NCBI RefSeq assembly: GCF_013410375.1
Contig: NZ_JACCFL010000001.1
Location: 2,108,001 to 2,172,000 of the forward strand
Direction: 5' to 3'
DNA from: Leifsonia shinshuensis
Lineage (GTDB): Bacteria > Actinomycetota > Actinomycetes > Actinomycetales > Microbacteriaceae
DNA length: 64,000 bases
Positions 49,341-57,727 of this stretch are shown here, one piece after another. A program made the position numbers and the translations under genes. The stretch's first letter is position 1; the number at the start of each line of letters is the position of its first letter. The notes under the pieces are model-generated. The model saw only the letters and a program-made list of their open reading frames with translations. It did no database searches and had not been told where the DNA came from.

Positions 49341-49415
49341 GAAGGGTTGGCGGTCCGGCGACAGTAAGGCACGCCGCCCGGCGGACTCCTGAAGGCGGCG
49401 GCCCGCGGGCGCGGC

Positions 49416-49421
49416 TACGCT
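49416..49421 (+). promoter_or_regulatory. Leaderless -10 box of the alpha/beta hydrolase gene
   Basis: TACGCT, 7 nt before ATG 49429. Confidence 0.55.
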
Positions 49422-49428
49422 GTCGGGC

Positions 49429-50625
49429 ATGGCGACCACCAGCAGCGGATCGGGCGGGCACGGGGCATTCGGGAAGGCGGTCGGCATCACGGCGGCCGTC
49501 GCGGGGGGACTGATCCTCGTCACGGCGGCCGGCGCCGGCTACGCGATGGCGCGGGTGGCGCGGACGGTCATCACGCCGGTGCGCCGCAGGCCGCACCGCG
49601 AAACCGTCCTCAGGGTGGACGAGGCGCTCGGCACGATCACCCTCAAGCGGACCCCGGACGCGGCCATGCCGGGACGCTTCGGGCTCTGGTTCGGCTCCGA
49701 GTCCGGGTACGCGAAGATCGGCGGCCTCCTGGAGACCGCCGACGGCAGCGTCGTGCGCGAGCTGGAGCGGGTCCACTTCGGCGACCTGGGCCTCGGCCGG
49801 GCGCGGATCAGCGGCTACTACTACCTGGAGCCGGAGGAGCTCGACCTGCCGGTGGAGAGCGTCGAGATCCAGACCGACCTGGGGCAGGCGCCGGCATGGG
49901 TGTTCCCGGCGGCCGCGGACGACGCGGCCGCGGGCCGCTGGGTGATCCAGGTGCACGGCTGGGGCGCCACCCGCCAGGAGGGGCTGCGCGCGGTGCCGAC
50001 CTTCCACGCCGCCGGCTACTCGTGCCTCCTCGCGTCCTACCGCAACGACGGCGACGCCCCGGAGAGCGCCGACCGCCGCTACGGCCTCGGCGGGACCGAG
50101 TGGCGCGACATCGACGCCGCCATCCGCTACGCCGTGGAGAACGGCGCCCGCTCGATCGTGCTGATGGGCTGGTCGATGGGCGGCGCCGTCGTGCTGCAGA
50201 CGATCACCCGCTCACCGAACCTCGACCAGGTCACGGGCGTCGTCCTGGAGTCGCCGGTCGTGGACTGGATCGACACGCTCGAGTTCCAGGCGAACATGCT
50301 GCGCCTCCCTGACGCGATCGCCCAGGGCGCGATGCGCCTGATCGCCTCCAACTGGAGCGGCCCGATCACCGGCCAGGGCGCCCCGATCGACCTCCGCAGC
50401 ATGGACTTCGTCGCCCGCGCGGCCGACCTCAGCCTGCCGATGCTCATCCTGCACAGCGAGGACGACGGCTTCGTGCCGGACACCGCCTCCCGCGCGCTCG
50501 CCGCGGCGCGCAGCGACATCGTCACGTTCGTGCCGTTCACGGTGGCGCTGCACACCAAGCTCTGGAACTACGACGAGGCGAAGTGGACCGCCTCGGTGCG
50601 GGAGTGGCTGGACGGGCACGCGTGA
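49429..50625 (+). CDS. Membrane-anchored alpha/beta hydrolase
   Basis: 398 residues. A hydrophobic segment at residues ~17-42 (after a Gly/Ser-rich start) anchors the protein; the hydrolase domain begins near residue 160. The nucleophile elbow is LMGWSMGGAVV (Ser), the acid is in LHSEDDGFVP, and the His is in VALHTKLWN. Such proteins are esterases or peptidases of broad type; no substrate can be named. Its stop overlaps the S66 peptidase start (GTGA). Confidence 0.82.
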   Translation: MATTSSGSGGHGAFGKAVGITAAVAGGLILVTAAGAGYAMARVARTVITPVRRRPHRETVLRVDEALGTITLKRTPDAAMPGRFGLWFGSESGYAKIGGLLETADGSVVRELERVHFGDLGLGRARISGYYYLEPEELDLPVESVEIQTDLGQAPAWVFPAAADDAAAGRWVIQVHGWGATRQEGLRAVPTFHAAGYSCLLASYRNDGDAPESADRRYGLGGTEWRDIDAAIRYAVENGARSIVLMGWSMGGAVVLQTITRSPNLDQVTGVVLESPVVDWIDTLEFQANMLRLPDAIAQGAMRLIASNWSGPITGQGAPIDLRSMDFVARAADLSLPMLILHSEDDGFVPDTASRALAAARSDIVTFVPFTVALHTKLWNYDEAKWTASVREWLDGHA

Positions 50626-51683
50626 GCGGGGCGTGGCGGCCGGTCGTGCCGCCCGCGGCCCGGCCGGGCGACCGGGTGGCGGTGCTGTCGCCGTCGTTCG
50701 CGGCGCCGGCGCGCTGGCCCGCCGTGCACGAGCAGGCGCTGCGGAGACTCGAGGAGCTGACCGGGCTCGTCCCCGTGGAGTACCCGACCACCCGCCAGCT
50801 CGGCGCGACGCCGGAGGAGCGCGCCCGCGACCTGAACGCGGCCTTCGCCGATCCCGGGATCCGGGCGGTCCTGGCGACGATCGGCGGCGACGACCAGATC
50901 CGGGTCATCCCGCACCTGGACCTGGAGGCGGTGCTTTCGGACCCCAAGCCGTTCCTCGGTTACAGCGACAACACCAACCTCCTGAACTGGCTGTGGTCGG
51001 CGGGCGTCGCCGGGTTCTACGGCGGCAGCACGCAGGTGAACCTGGGACCCGGGCCGCGCGTCCACGACAGCCACCTGCGGTCGCTGCGGGCCGCTCTGCT
51101 CGGCGGCGAGCGGATCGAGTTGACCGACCCGGGGGAGTCGGAGGACTTCGGGACGGACTGGGGCGACCCGCGGGCGCTCACCGAGACCGGCGACCGCGAG
51201 CCGACGGAGGGGTTCGCGTGGGCCGGCCCGGCGCGGAGGGTGACCGGCCGCACCTGGGGTGGGTGCCTCGAGGTCGTGGACTGGATCCTGCTGGCCGACC
51301 GCTTCCCGTTCCCGCCGTCGGCCCTGGAGGGCGCGGTGCTGCTGGTCGAGACGAGCGAGCTCACCCCTCCCGCGCACTGGGTGCGCTACACCCTGCGCGC
51401 GCTGGGCGAGCGCGGGCTGCTCGCGCCCCTGGCCGGCGTGCTCGCGGCGCGACCGCCGGTGAGCACGTTCGAGCACCGGCCGGACGCGGCCGAGCGGGCC
51501 CGACTCCGAGCCGCCCAGCGCGACGCCGTGATCGAGACCGTCGCCGAGTACAACCCCGAGGCCGTCGTCTGCGTCGCGGTGCCGTTCGGCCACACGACGC
51601 CGCAGTGGATCGTGCCGTACGGCGGCGAGGTCACCCTCGACGGCGAGAGCCGCCGGGTGTTCGCCGACTACCGGCGCGGCTGA
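50622..51683 (+). CDS. S66-family peptidase (LD-carboxypeptidase / MccF-like)
   Basis: 353 residues. The S66 nucleophile motif GYSDNTNLLNWLW, the following GFYGGSTQVNLGPG, and the C-terminal GHTTPQWIVPYGG with the His are all present; the catalytic Glu is in LLVETSELTPP. The phrasing is nearer MccF (which cleaves acyl-adenylate antibiotics) than LdcA (which trims murein tetrapeptides), but both remain possible. It is soluble, with no signal peptide. GTG 50622 is used because of the coupled overlap with the preceding hydrolase. Confidence 0.85.
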   Translation: MSGAWRPVVPPAARPGDRVAVLSPSFAAPARWPAVHEQALRRLEELTGLVPVEYPTTRQLGATPEERARDLNAAFADPGIRAVLATIGGDDQIRVIPHLDLEAVLSDPKPFLGYSDNTNLLNWLWSAGVAGFYGGSTQVNLGPGPRVHDSHLRSLRAALLGGERIELTDPGESEDFGTDWGDPRALTETGDREPTEGFAWAGPARRVTGRTWGGCLEVVDWILLADRFPFPPSALEGAVLLVETSELTPPAHWVRYTLRALGERGLLAPLAGVLAARPPVSTFEHRPDAAERARLRAAQRDAVIETVAEYNPEAVVCVAVPFGHTTPQWIVPYGGEVTLDGESRRVFADYRRG

Positions 51684-51696
51684 GCGCCAGCCGCGC

Positions 51697-52131
51697 CTAC
51701 GCCGCCACCTTCGCCCGCACCTGCCGCTTCGTGCGCCCGAGCAGCGCGGACATCCCGCGGATGCGCAGCGGCGACACCGCCTGGGTCAGGCCGAGCGTGT
51801 TCGGGAAGTCGTCCGGCACCGCCAGCACCTCGTCGGCCGTGAGACCGGCGAGGCCCTGGACCAGGATCGACGCGAAGCCGCGGGTGGTCGGCGCCTCCTT
51901 GGGGGCCGTCGCGTAGAGGTGCACGATGTCGTTGTCGTCGACCTCCACGAAGATGAACACCGGCGCCTGGCACTCCTCGACGCGCTCCAGCAGGTCCGGG
52001 TGGTCGCGGTAGCGCTCCGGGAGGTCGGGGAGCTCGTCCGAGAACTCCAGCAGCAGCTGCAGGCGGTCGTTCTGCTCCAGCGCCTGGAAGTCGTCGCGGA
52101 TCTCGGCGAGCGTGCCGGTGAGGGCGGTCAT
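51697..52131 (-). CDS. SufE-family sulfur acceptor
   Basis: 144 residues. SufE proteins accept a persulfide on one Cys and pass it on, usually with SufS in Fe-S assembly. The acceptor Cys is in RVEECQAPVFIF, and the family tail GFASILVQGLAGLTADEV and GLTQAVSPLRIRGM is conserved. It stands beside a rhodanese gene, a pairing also seen in mycobacteria, which suggests the rhodanese may be the donor. A leaderless promoter supports the ATG. Confidence 0.88.
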   Translation of the reverse strand: MTALTGTLAEIRDDFQALEQNDRLQLLLEFSDELPDLPERYRDHPDLLERVEECQAPVFIFVEVDDNDIVHLYATAPKEAPTTRGFASILVQGLAGLTADEVLAVPDDFPNTLGLTQAVSPLRIRGMSALLGRTKRQVRAKVAA

Positions 52132-52137
52132 GCTTAA

Positions 52138-52143
52138 AGGCTA
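52138..52143 (-). promoter_or_regulatory. Leaderless -10 box of the SufE gene
   Basis: TAGCCT on the minus strand, 6 nt before the ATG. Confidence 0.55.
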
Positions 52144-52165
52144 CCTTCGTGCGGGTGCGGCAGGG

Positions 52166-53083
52166 TCAGAGCGCGGGAACCTCGCCCGGCTCCGTGCCCG
52201 TCACGATCGGCACGCGCACGGCCGAGCCCCACTCCGTCCAGGAGCCGTCGTAGTTGCGGACGTTCTCGAAGCCGAGCAGGTGCGTCAGCACGAACCAGGT
52301 GTGGCTGGAGCGCTCGCCGATGCGGCAGTACGCCACCACGTCGTCGCCGGGCTTCAGGCCCGCGTCGCCGAGGTAGATGGCCTCCAGGTCGGCGCGGCGC
52401 TTGAAGGTCGCGTCCGGCGCGGCGGCGCGCGCCCACGGCACGGAGGCGGCCGACGGGATGTGGCCGGCGCGCAGTGCGCCCTCGGTGGGGTAGCCGGGGA
52501 TCTCGGTGCGCTCGCCGCTGTACTCCTCGGGGGAGCGGACGTCGATGAGGGCCCCTTCCCCCGAACGGACGAGCCCGAGGTGGGCGAGCACGTCCTCCTT
52601 GAAGGCGCGGATGGTGTGGTCGTCGCGCTCCACCACCGGGTACTCCACCGGCGCGGGCGTCGGCACCTCGCGGGTGAGCTCGCGGCCCTCCGCGAGCCAC
52701 TTGTCGCGGCCGCCGTCGAGCAGGCGGACGTCCTCGTGGCCGAACAGGGTGAACACCCAGAGCGCGTACGCGGCCCACCAGTTGTTCTTGTCGCCGTAGA
52801 TCACGACGGTGGTGTCGCGGGCGATGCCCTTGGAGCCCAGGAGCTCGGCGAAGCGATCCGGGCTGACGTAGTCGCGGATCACCGGGTCGTTGAGGTCGGT
52901 GTGCCAGTCGATCTTGACGGCGCCGGGGATGTGGCCGGTGTCGTAGAGCAGCACATCCTCGTCCGACTCGACCACGACGAGGCCGGGTTCGCCGAGGTGC
53001 TCGGCCAGCCAGCCCGTGCTCACCAGCCGTTCGGGGTGCGCGTAGCCGGCGAAGTCGGTCGACGGGTCGGTGGCGATGGCCAT
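52166..53083 (-). CDS. sseA: Sulfurtransferase, thiosulfate/3-mercaptopyruvate type
   Basis: 305 residues with two rhodanese domains. The first is inactive in the usual way (no loop Cys) and the second carries the active loop [15 protein letters not shown] with the persulfide Cys. The CRxGER form is typical of thiosulfate sulfurtransferases. GGAGG lies ahead of ATG 53083. The SufE gene follows after 34 nt in the same direction. Confidence 0.9.
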   Translation of the reverse strand: MAIATDPSTDFAGYAHPERLVSTGWLAEHLGEPGLVVVESDEDVLLYDTGHIPGAVKIDWHTDLNDPVIRDYVSPDRFAELLGSKGIARDTTVVIYGDKNNWWAAYALWVFTLFGHEDVRLLDGGRDKWLAEGRELTREVPTPAPVEYPVVERDDHTIRAFKEDVLAHLGLVRSGEGALIDVRSPEEYSGERTEIPGYPTEGALRAGHIPSAASVPWARAAAPDATFKRRADLEAIYLGDAGLKPGDDVVAYCRIGERSSHTWFVLTHLLGFENVRNYDGSWTEWGSAVRVPIVTGTEPGEVPAL

Positions 53084-53191
53084 GCTGCTGATCCTCCGGG
53101 TTAGGCTGGGAGCCTGCGAAATCGCGGGCCAGGAGTCCAGGCTACGCGGCCAGCGGCGGGTGACGAACGTCCCGTCAACACTTCTTCACAC

Positions 53192-53197
53192 TAAGGT
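53192..53197 (+). promoter_or_regulatory. zapE: -10 box of zapE
   Basis: TAAGGT, 12 nt before ATG 53210, so the leader would be only about five bases. Confidence 0.45.
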
Positions 53198-53209
53198 GCG
53201 CATCCAGAC

Positions 53210-54265
53210 ATGACGATCGAGACGACCGGAGCCCTGCCCCGCCTCGCGGACCGCTCGCCGGCGATCACCGGCGCCGAGATCGCGGCGAGCCTGGTGCCGC
53301 CGTCGCAGTTCGAGCACGCCACCTTCGAGTCCTACCGGCCCGACCACGACTACCCGTCCCAGTCGGAGGCCGTCGCCACGCTCAAGCTGTTCGCCAAGTC
53401 GTGGGAGCCGCAGCGGCCTGCCGGCCTGTTCAGCCGCAGCCGCCGCAAGGTGGAGGCCATGAAGCCGGGCGTCTACCTCGACGGCGGCTTCGGAGTCGGC
53501 AAGACCCACCTCCTCGCCGCGCTCTGGCACGAGGCGCCCGGCCCCAAGTACTTCGGCACCTTCATCGAGTACACCGCGCTGGTGGGCGCGCTCGGCTACG
53601 CGGGCGCGGTCGACCTCCTCCGCGGCTCGACCCTGATCTGCATCGACGAGTTCGAGCTGGACGACCCGGGCGACACGATGATGATGACCCGGATGCTGGG
53701 CGAGCTGGTCGCCTCCGGCACCCGCATCGCAGCCACGAGCAACACGCCGCCGAACGCGCTCGGCGAGGGCCGCTTCGCCGCGAGCGACTTCCTGCGCGAG
53801 ATCCAGTCCCTCTCCGCCAACTTCCAGACGCTGCGGATCGACGGGCTCGACTACCGCCGCCGCGACACCTCCGGCCACGCGGTCAGCGTCGACGCGGGGG
53901 AGTACGACCGGGTGCTGTCGGCGCTCACCGCCCGCGGCGAGACGGCGACCAGCGACACGTTCGACGGCCTCATCTCCCACCTCGCGACGGTGCACCCGTC
54001 CCGCTACATCAAGATGCTCGACGGCGTCGACGTCATCGGCCTGGCCGACGTGCACGTGCTCCACGACCAGATGGCGGCCCTCCGGCTGGTCGCGTTCATC
54101 GACCGCGTGTACGACGCGGAGATCCCGATCGTGCAGACCGGCACCCCGCTCAGCGAGGTCTTCGACGACGAGATGCTGGGCGGCGGCTACCGCAAGAAGT
54201 ACCTGCGCTCGATGTCGCGCATGATCGCCCTCACCGCGGGTGAACTGCCGCCGCACGACGAGTAG
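53210..54265 (+). CDS. zapE: Cell division protein ZapE (AFG1-like ATPase)
   Basis: 351 residues. AAA-type ATPase: Walker A GGFGVGKTHLLAALWH, Walker B STLICIDEFELDDPGDT, and sensor ATSNTPPNALGEG. ZapE interacts with FtsZ rings and affects their stability; in eukaryotes the related AFG1 is mitochondrial. The length is as in other actinobacteria. It is divergent from sseA with 126 nt between starts. Confidence 0.9.
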   Translation: MTIETTGALPRLADRSPAITGAEIAASLVPPSQFEHATFESYRPDHDYPSQSEAVATLKLFAKSWEPQRPAGLFSRSRRKVEAMKPGVYLDGGFGVGKTHLLAALWHEAPGPKYFGTFIEYTALVGALGYAGAVDLLRGSTLICIDEFELDDPGDTMMMTRMLGELVASGTRIAATSNTPPNALGEGRFAASDFLREIQSLSANFQTLRIDGLDYRRRDTSGHAVSVDAGEYDRVLSALTARGETATSDTFDGLISHLATVHPSRYIKMLDGVDVIGLADVHVLHDQMAALRLVAFIDRVYDAEIPIVQTGTPLSEVFDDEMLGGGYRKKYLRSMSRMIALTAGELPPHDE

Positions 54266-54317
54266 AGCGCGGCTCCCGGCGACCGCCCGCACCTGCCCCG
54301 GGGATTCGCACGGGCCC

Positions 54318-54364
54318 GAAACAGACTGTTTACACAGTGCGGGGATGCGTAACACCCGCGAAAC
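54318..54364. promoter_or_regulatory. GlnR-type boxes upstream of amt
   Basis: GTAAC-n6-GAAAC at 54349-54364 is an exact match to the actinobacterial GlnR half-site pair. A second, weaker pair, GAAAC-n6-TTTAC, lies at 54318-54333. GlnR activates ammonium uptake genes when nitrogen is limiting. Confidence 0.65.
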
Positions 54365-54486
54365 ACGAGCATCCCGCAGCCGAAACCTCTCGCTATCAGA
54401 CTGGCTCCACCCCGAAGCGCCCGACCCGGCTCCGATGAGTCCGAACCCCATCCCCACGGGCGTCGCAAAGAGAGGTGGAGACTCGC

Positions 54487-55761
54487 ATGGTTTTGCACAC
54501 AGCAGCGGACTACGCAACGACAGGGACGGTGAACGCCCTGTGGCTGCTCGTCGCCGCAGCGCTCGTCCTGCTGATGACGCCCGGCGTCGCCTTCTTCTAC
54601 GGCGGCATGGTCCGCGCGAAGAGCGTCGTCTCCATGATGATGATGAGCTTCGGCGCGATGGCCATCGTGGGCGTGCTCTGGGTCGTCTACGGCTACGGGC
54701 TCGCGTTCGGCAAGCCGCTCATCCCGCACGTGCTCGGCACCCCCGACCTGTTCCTCTCCAGCCTGATGGGCAAGGACGGGATGACTCCGGACCTCGGCGG
54801 GCTCGCGTTCGCCGGCTTCCAGGCGACCTTCGCCATCATCACGGTCGCGCTGATCTCCGGTGCCATCGCCGACCGCGCCAAGTTCGGCGCCTGGATGGTC
54901 TTCGCCGGCATCTGGGTGACGGTCGTCTACTTCCCGGTCGCGTACTGGGTGTTCAACCTCCAGGACGGCTGGATCTCCACGATCCTGCACGTGAACGACT
55001 TCGCCGGTGGTACTGCGGTGCACATCAACGCCGGTGCGGCGGGCCTCGCCCTCGCCCTGGTGCTCGGCAAGCGCGTCGGCTTCCAGAAGGGCATGAGCAA
55101 GCCGCACAACGTGCCGCTGACGCTGCTCGGCGCCGCGCTGCTGTGGTTCGGCTGGTTCGGCTTCAACGCCGGCTCGGAGGCCGCTGTCGACGGCGTCGCC
55201 GCGATCGCCTGGATCAACACCCTCGCCGCCCCGGCCGCCGCGACCATCGGCTGGCTGATCGTCGAGAAGATCAAGGACGGCAAGCCCACCTCCATCGGTG
55301 CGGCGTCGGGCGCGGTCGCCGGTCTGGTCGCGATCACCCCGGCCTGTAACATCCTGACCCCGGGCTTCGCGATCCTGCTCGGCCTGGTCGCCGGTGCCAT
55401 CTGCGCCGTCGCGATCGACCTGAAGTTCAAGCTCGGCTTCGACGACTCGCTCGACGTGGTCGGCATCCACCTCATCGGCGGCCTCGTCGGAACGCTCTGG
55501 ATCGGCATCTTCGGCTTCACCCACATCGGCGGCGACGCCACCAAGCCGTTCTCCAGCCTCTGGTACGGCGGGAGCTGGGTGCAGCTCGGAGCCCAGGCGC
55601 TCGGCGCCTTCAGTGTCCTGATCTACTCCTTCGTCCTGGCCTACGCGATCGGCTGGGTCATCCAGAAGACGATGGGCTTCCGGATCAAGAACGAGGACGA
55701 GCTGGCCGGCGTCGACACCGTGGTGCACGGCGAGGAGGGCTACGCGCTCGAGACGGTGTGA
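54487..55761 (+). CDS. amt: Ammonium transporter
   Basis: 424 residues, eleven helices. Amt family hallmarks: LMTPGVAFFYGGMVRAKSVVSMM, VALISGAIADRAKFG, the Trp of the periplasmic gate, and the twin pore histidines in GGTAVHINAG and VVGIHLIGGLVGTL. The cytoplasmic tail is short. GGTGGAG precedes ATG 54487. GlnK is not nearby. It is probably driven by GlnR through the boxes upstream. A degenerate paralogue follows after a terminator. Confidence 0.94.
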   Translation: MVLHTAADYATTGTVNALWLLVAAALVLLMTPGVAFFYGGMVRAKSVVSMMMMSFGAMAIVGVLWVVYGYGLAFGKPLIPHVLGTPDLFLSSLMGKDGMTPDLGGLAFAGFQATFAIITVALISGAIADRAKFGAWMVFAGIWVTVVYFPVAYWVFNLQDGWISTILHVNDFAGGTAVHINAGAAGLALALVLGKRVGFQKGMSKPHNVPLTLLGAALLWFGWFGFNAGSEAAVDGVAAIAWINTLAAPAAATIGWLIVEKIKDGKPTSIGAASGAVAGLVAITPACNILTPGFAILLGLVAGAICAVAIDLKFKLGFDDSLDVVGIHLIGGLVGTLWIGIFGFTHIGGDATKPFSSLWYGGSWVQLGAQALGAFSVLIYSFVLAYAIGWVIQKTMGFRIKNEDELAGVDTVVHGEEGYALETV

Positions 55762-55787
55762 GCCCGACGCACCATCGAGCATCCGTG

Positions 55788-55819
55788 AACGGGGTGCCGC
55801 CTGCGGGCGGCGCCCCGTT
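55788..55819 (+). terminator. Terminator after amt
   Basis: Arms AACGGGGTGCCGCC and GGCGGCGCCCCGTT form 14 bp with one T-G wobble around TGCG, ending in TTTCC. Confidence 0.82.
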
Positions 55820-55900
55820 TCCGCGTCGTAGCCGGCGGAGGCCCTGGGCGTGGCGGCCGACCGCTAGGGTAATGCTTGCATTGAGGCGGGAGGGAGCGGG

Positions 55901-57193
55901 ATGGCCGCGACGAGCGAGCAGGTCGACGCCCTCCTCCTGTTCTTCTGCGGCGCGCTGACCCTCCTCGTCCCGGTCGGGCTCGCCTTCTTCGTCGGAGGCC
56001 TCGGCGGCCGCGCCGCCGCCTCGCGGGCGCTGCTGTTCGCGCTCACCGGCACCGCGGTCACGGTCCTGCTGGGCGTGCTGGGCGGGTACGGGATGCTCGC
56101 GGGCAGACCCCTGATCGGCCACCTGGTCGGGATGCCATCGCTCGACCTCGCAACGGGCTTCGGCGCGACCGGGGCGCACGGCCCGCGCGTCTACGACCTG
56201 GCGCGGGCGGGCTCGCTGCTGGCGGTCTGCTGCGTGTCGGTCGCGATCGTCGGCGTCGCGGTCGCGTCGAGGGTCACCCTGCGCGCGTGGCTGGTCCTCA
56301 CCGTGCTGTGGTCCGTGCTGGTGCTCTACCCGGCCGGCTACGCCGTCTTCGCCCTCGACGACGGCTGGGCGACCGGCGTGCTCGGCGTCATCGACTTCGG
56401 CGGCGCGCTGCCGATCGGCGTGGCAGCGGGAGCGGCAGCGGCCGGCGTCATCCTGGCGTGCGGGCGCACCGAGCACCGGCCGCCGGAGCAGCGCAGCTTC
56501 GGCGCCATCGCGATCGGCGGCACGCTCGTCTGGGTCGGCTGGCTGGGGCTCGTGGTCGGATCGGAGGGCGCGGTCGACTCGTACACCGGGCTGATCGCGA
56601 TCAACGCCTTCGTCGCCTCGGGAGGCGGCTGCCTCGCCTGGATGATCGTCGACCGGGTCCTGCTGCGACGCCCGACGACGGTGTCCGCGCTCTGCGGCGC
56701 CTTCTCCGGGCTCGTCGCCATCACAGCGGCGGCCGGGGTGCTCACGATCGGCTGGTCGCTGCTCCTCGGCACGATCGCCGCCCTGGCGTGCGCCACGATG
56801 GTCGACCTGGCCGCGCGGGCGCGGTTCGGGCCGTCGATGGCGCTCATCGTCATCGTCACAGTGGCCAGCCTGGTCGGACTGCTGTACCTCGGTCTGTTCG
56901 CGGCGGGCGGCGGCATGGTCGACAGCGGCAACTTCGACCTGTTCACGGCCCAGGCGATCGCGGGCTTCTCGGTGCTGGTCGGCTCCTTCCTGGTGGGGCT
57001 GGCACTGGCACTCGTCCTCCGCTTCACGCTCGGCCTCACCCGCATCGGCTATCGTGCGTCGAATGAGCCGACTCCTGGACGCGATCGCCCGACTGTTCCG
57101 GCCCGGAACGCCGCGGGGGACGGGGACTCCGCGGAGGCAGGCGAAGCCGCCCGCCCGGGCGACGCCGTCCGGCCGCGCGGGGCGGACCGCTGA
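55901..57193 (+). CDS. Degenerate Amt-family paralogue without twin histidines
   Basis: 430 residues, eleven hydrophobic helices aligned with the neighbouring amt, e.g. LLVPVGLAFFVGGLGGRAAASRAL against the transporter signature. Both pore His are lost: the first-His segment reads DFGGALPIGVAAGA, and the second reads LIVIVTVASLVGLLYLG. It may be a non-transporting sensor, a regulator of Amt, or a decaying duplicate. The last ~50 residues are Pro/Arg-rich and overlap the MazF-like gene in another frame. A TAGGGT at 55865 and GGGAGGG precede the ATG. Confidence 0.8.
   Translation: MAATSEQVDALLLFFCGALTLLVPVGLAFFVGGLGGRAAASRALLFALTGTAVTVLLGVLGGYGMLAGRPLIGHLVGMPSLDLATGFGATGAHGPRVYDLARAGSLLAVCCVSVAIVGVAVASRVTLRAWLVLTVLWSVLVLYPAGYAVFALDDGWATGVLGVIDFGGALPIGVAAGAAAAGVILACGRTEHRPPEQRSFGAIAIGGTLVWVGWLGLVVGSEGAVDSYTGLIAINAFVASGGGCLAWMIVDRVLLRRPTTVSALCGAFSGLVAITAAAGVLTIGWSLLLGTIAALACATMVDLAARARFGPSMALIVIVTVASLVGLLYLGLFAAGGGMVDSGNFDLFTAQAIAGFSVLVGSFLVGLALALVLRFTLGLTRIGYRASNEPTPGRDRPTVPARNAAGDGDSAEAGEAARPGDAVRPRGADR
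57050..57055 (+). promoter_or_regulatory. Leaderless -10 box of the MazF-like gene, inside the Amt paralogue
   Basis: TATCGT, 7 nt before ATG 57063, within the preceding coding region. Confidence 0.5.
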
Positions 57194-57650
57194 GCGCCAG
57201 CGCGCCGGGGCACAGCGCGCCGGGGTCGAGCCCGGACGCTCCGGCGCCGGTGCAACGGTCCAGGTGGATCCGCGCCGCCTGGCGAGGCTGAGGACCGCCT
57301 ACAACCCGAAGACCGACGGCGAGCCCGACCCCGGCGAGATCGTCTGGACCTGGGTGCCCTACGAGGAGAACGACGGACGCGGCAAGGACCGTCCGGTGCT
57401 CGTGGTCGCCGCCGAGCCCGCGGGCAGCCTGATCGCGGTCGCGCTGACCAGCCAGGCGCATCCCGGGCGGCCCGAGTACCTGGCGATCGGCGCGGGGGAC
57501 TGGGATGGCCGGGGCCGGCCGAGCTACGTCCGCCTCGACCGGGTGTTCCGCGTGCACCGGACCGGTATGCGCCGGGAGGCCGCCGCCCTGGACGCACGCC
57601 GGTACGCGACCGTCCGCTCCGCCCTGCGCGAGCTCTACGGGTGGCGCTGA
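57063..57650 (+). CDS. PemK/MazF-family protein
   Basis: 195 residues. A ~75-residue basic, Pro-rich N-terminus precedes a MazF/PemK-like domain: PGEIVWTWVPYEENDGRGKDRPVLVVAAEP, strands AVALTSQAHP, and a C-terminal helix of the type YATVRSALRELYGW. MazF proteins are mRNA-cleaving toxins. No antitoxin gene precedes it, and this solitary family is common in actinobacteria, so a toxin role is not proved. The 5' 131 bases overlap the Amt paralogue out of frame, but the -10 spacing supports ATG 57063. Confidence 0.72.
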   Translation: MSRLLDAIARLFRPGTPRGTGTPRRQAKPPARATPSGRAGRTAERQRAGAQRAGVEPGRSGAGATVQVDPRRLARLRTAYNPKTDGEPDPGEIVWTWVPYEENDGRGKDRPVLVVAAEPAGSLIAVALTSQAHPGRPEYLAIGAGDWDGRGRPSYVRLDRVFRVHRTGMRREAAALDARRYATVRSALRELYGWR

Positions 57651-57715
57651 CCGCACGGGAGGCCGTCGCATGACGAACGGTGAAGCCGCGCCGCACAAGC
57701 GGCGCTCCGCGTCAC

Positions 57716-57721
57716 TACAGT
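57716..57721 (+). promoter_or_regulatory. Leaderless -10 box of the MetY-like gene
   Basis: TACAGT, 6 nt before ATG 57728. Confidence 0.6.
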
Positions 57722-57727
57722 TGCCGC

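Noticed and set aside
57063..57650. Complete toxin-antitoxin module
   Set aside because: No antitoxin-like frame precedes or follows the MazF-like gene; the upstream gene is a membrane protein.
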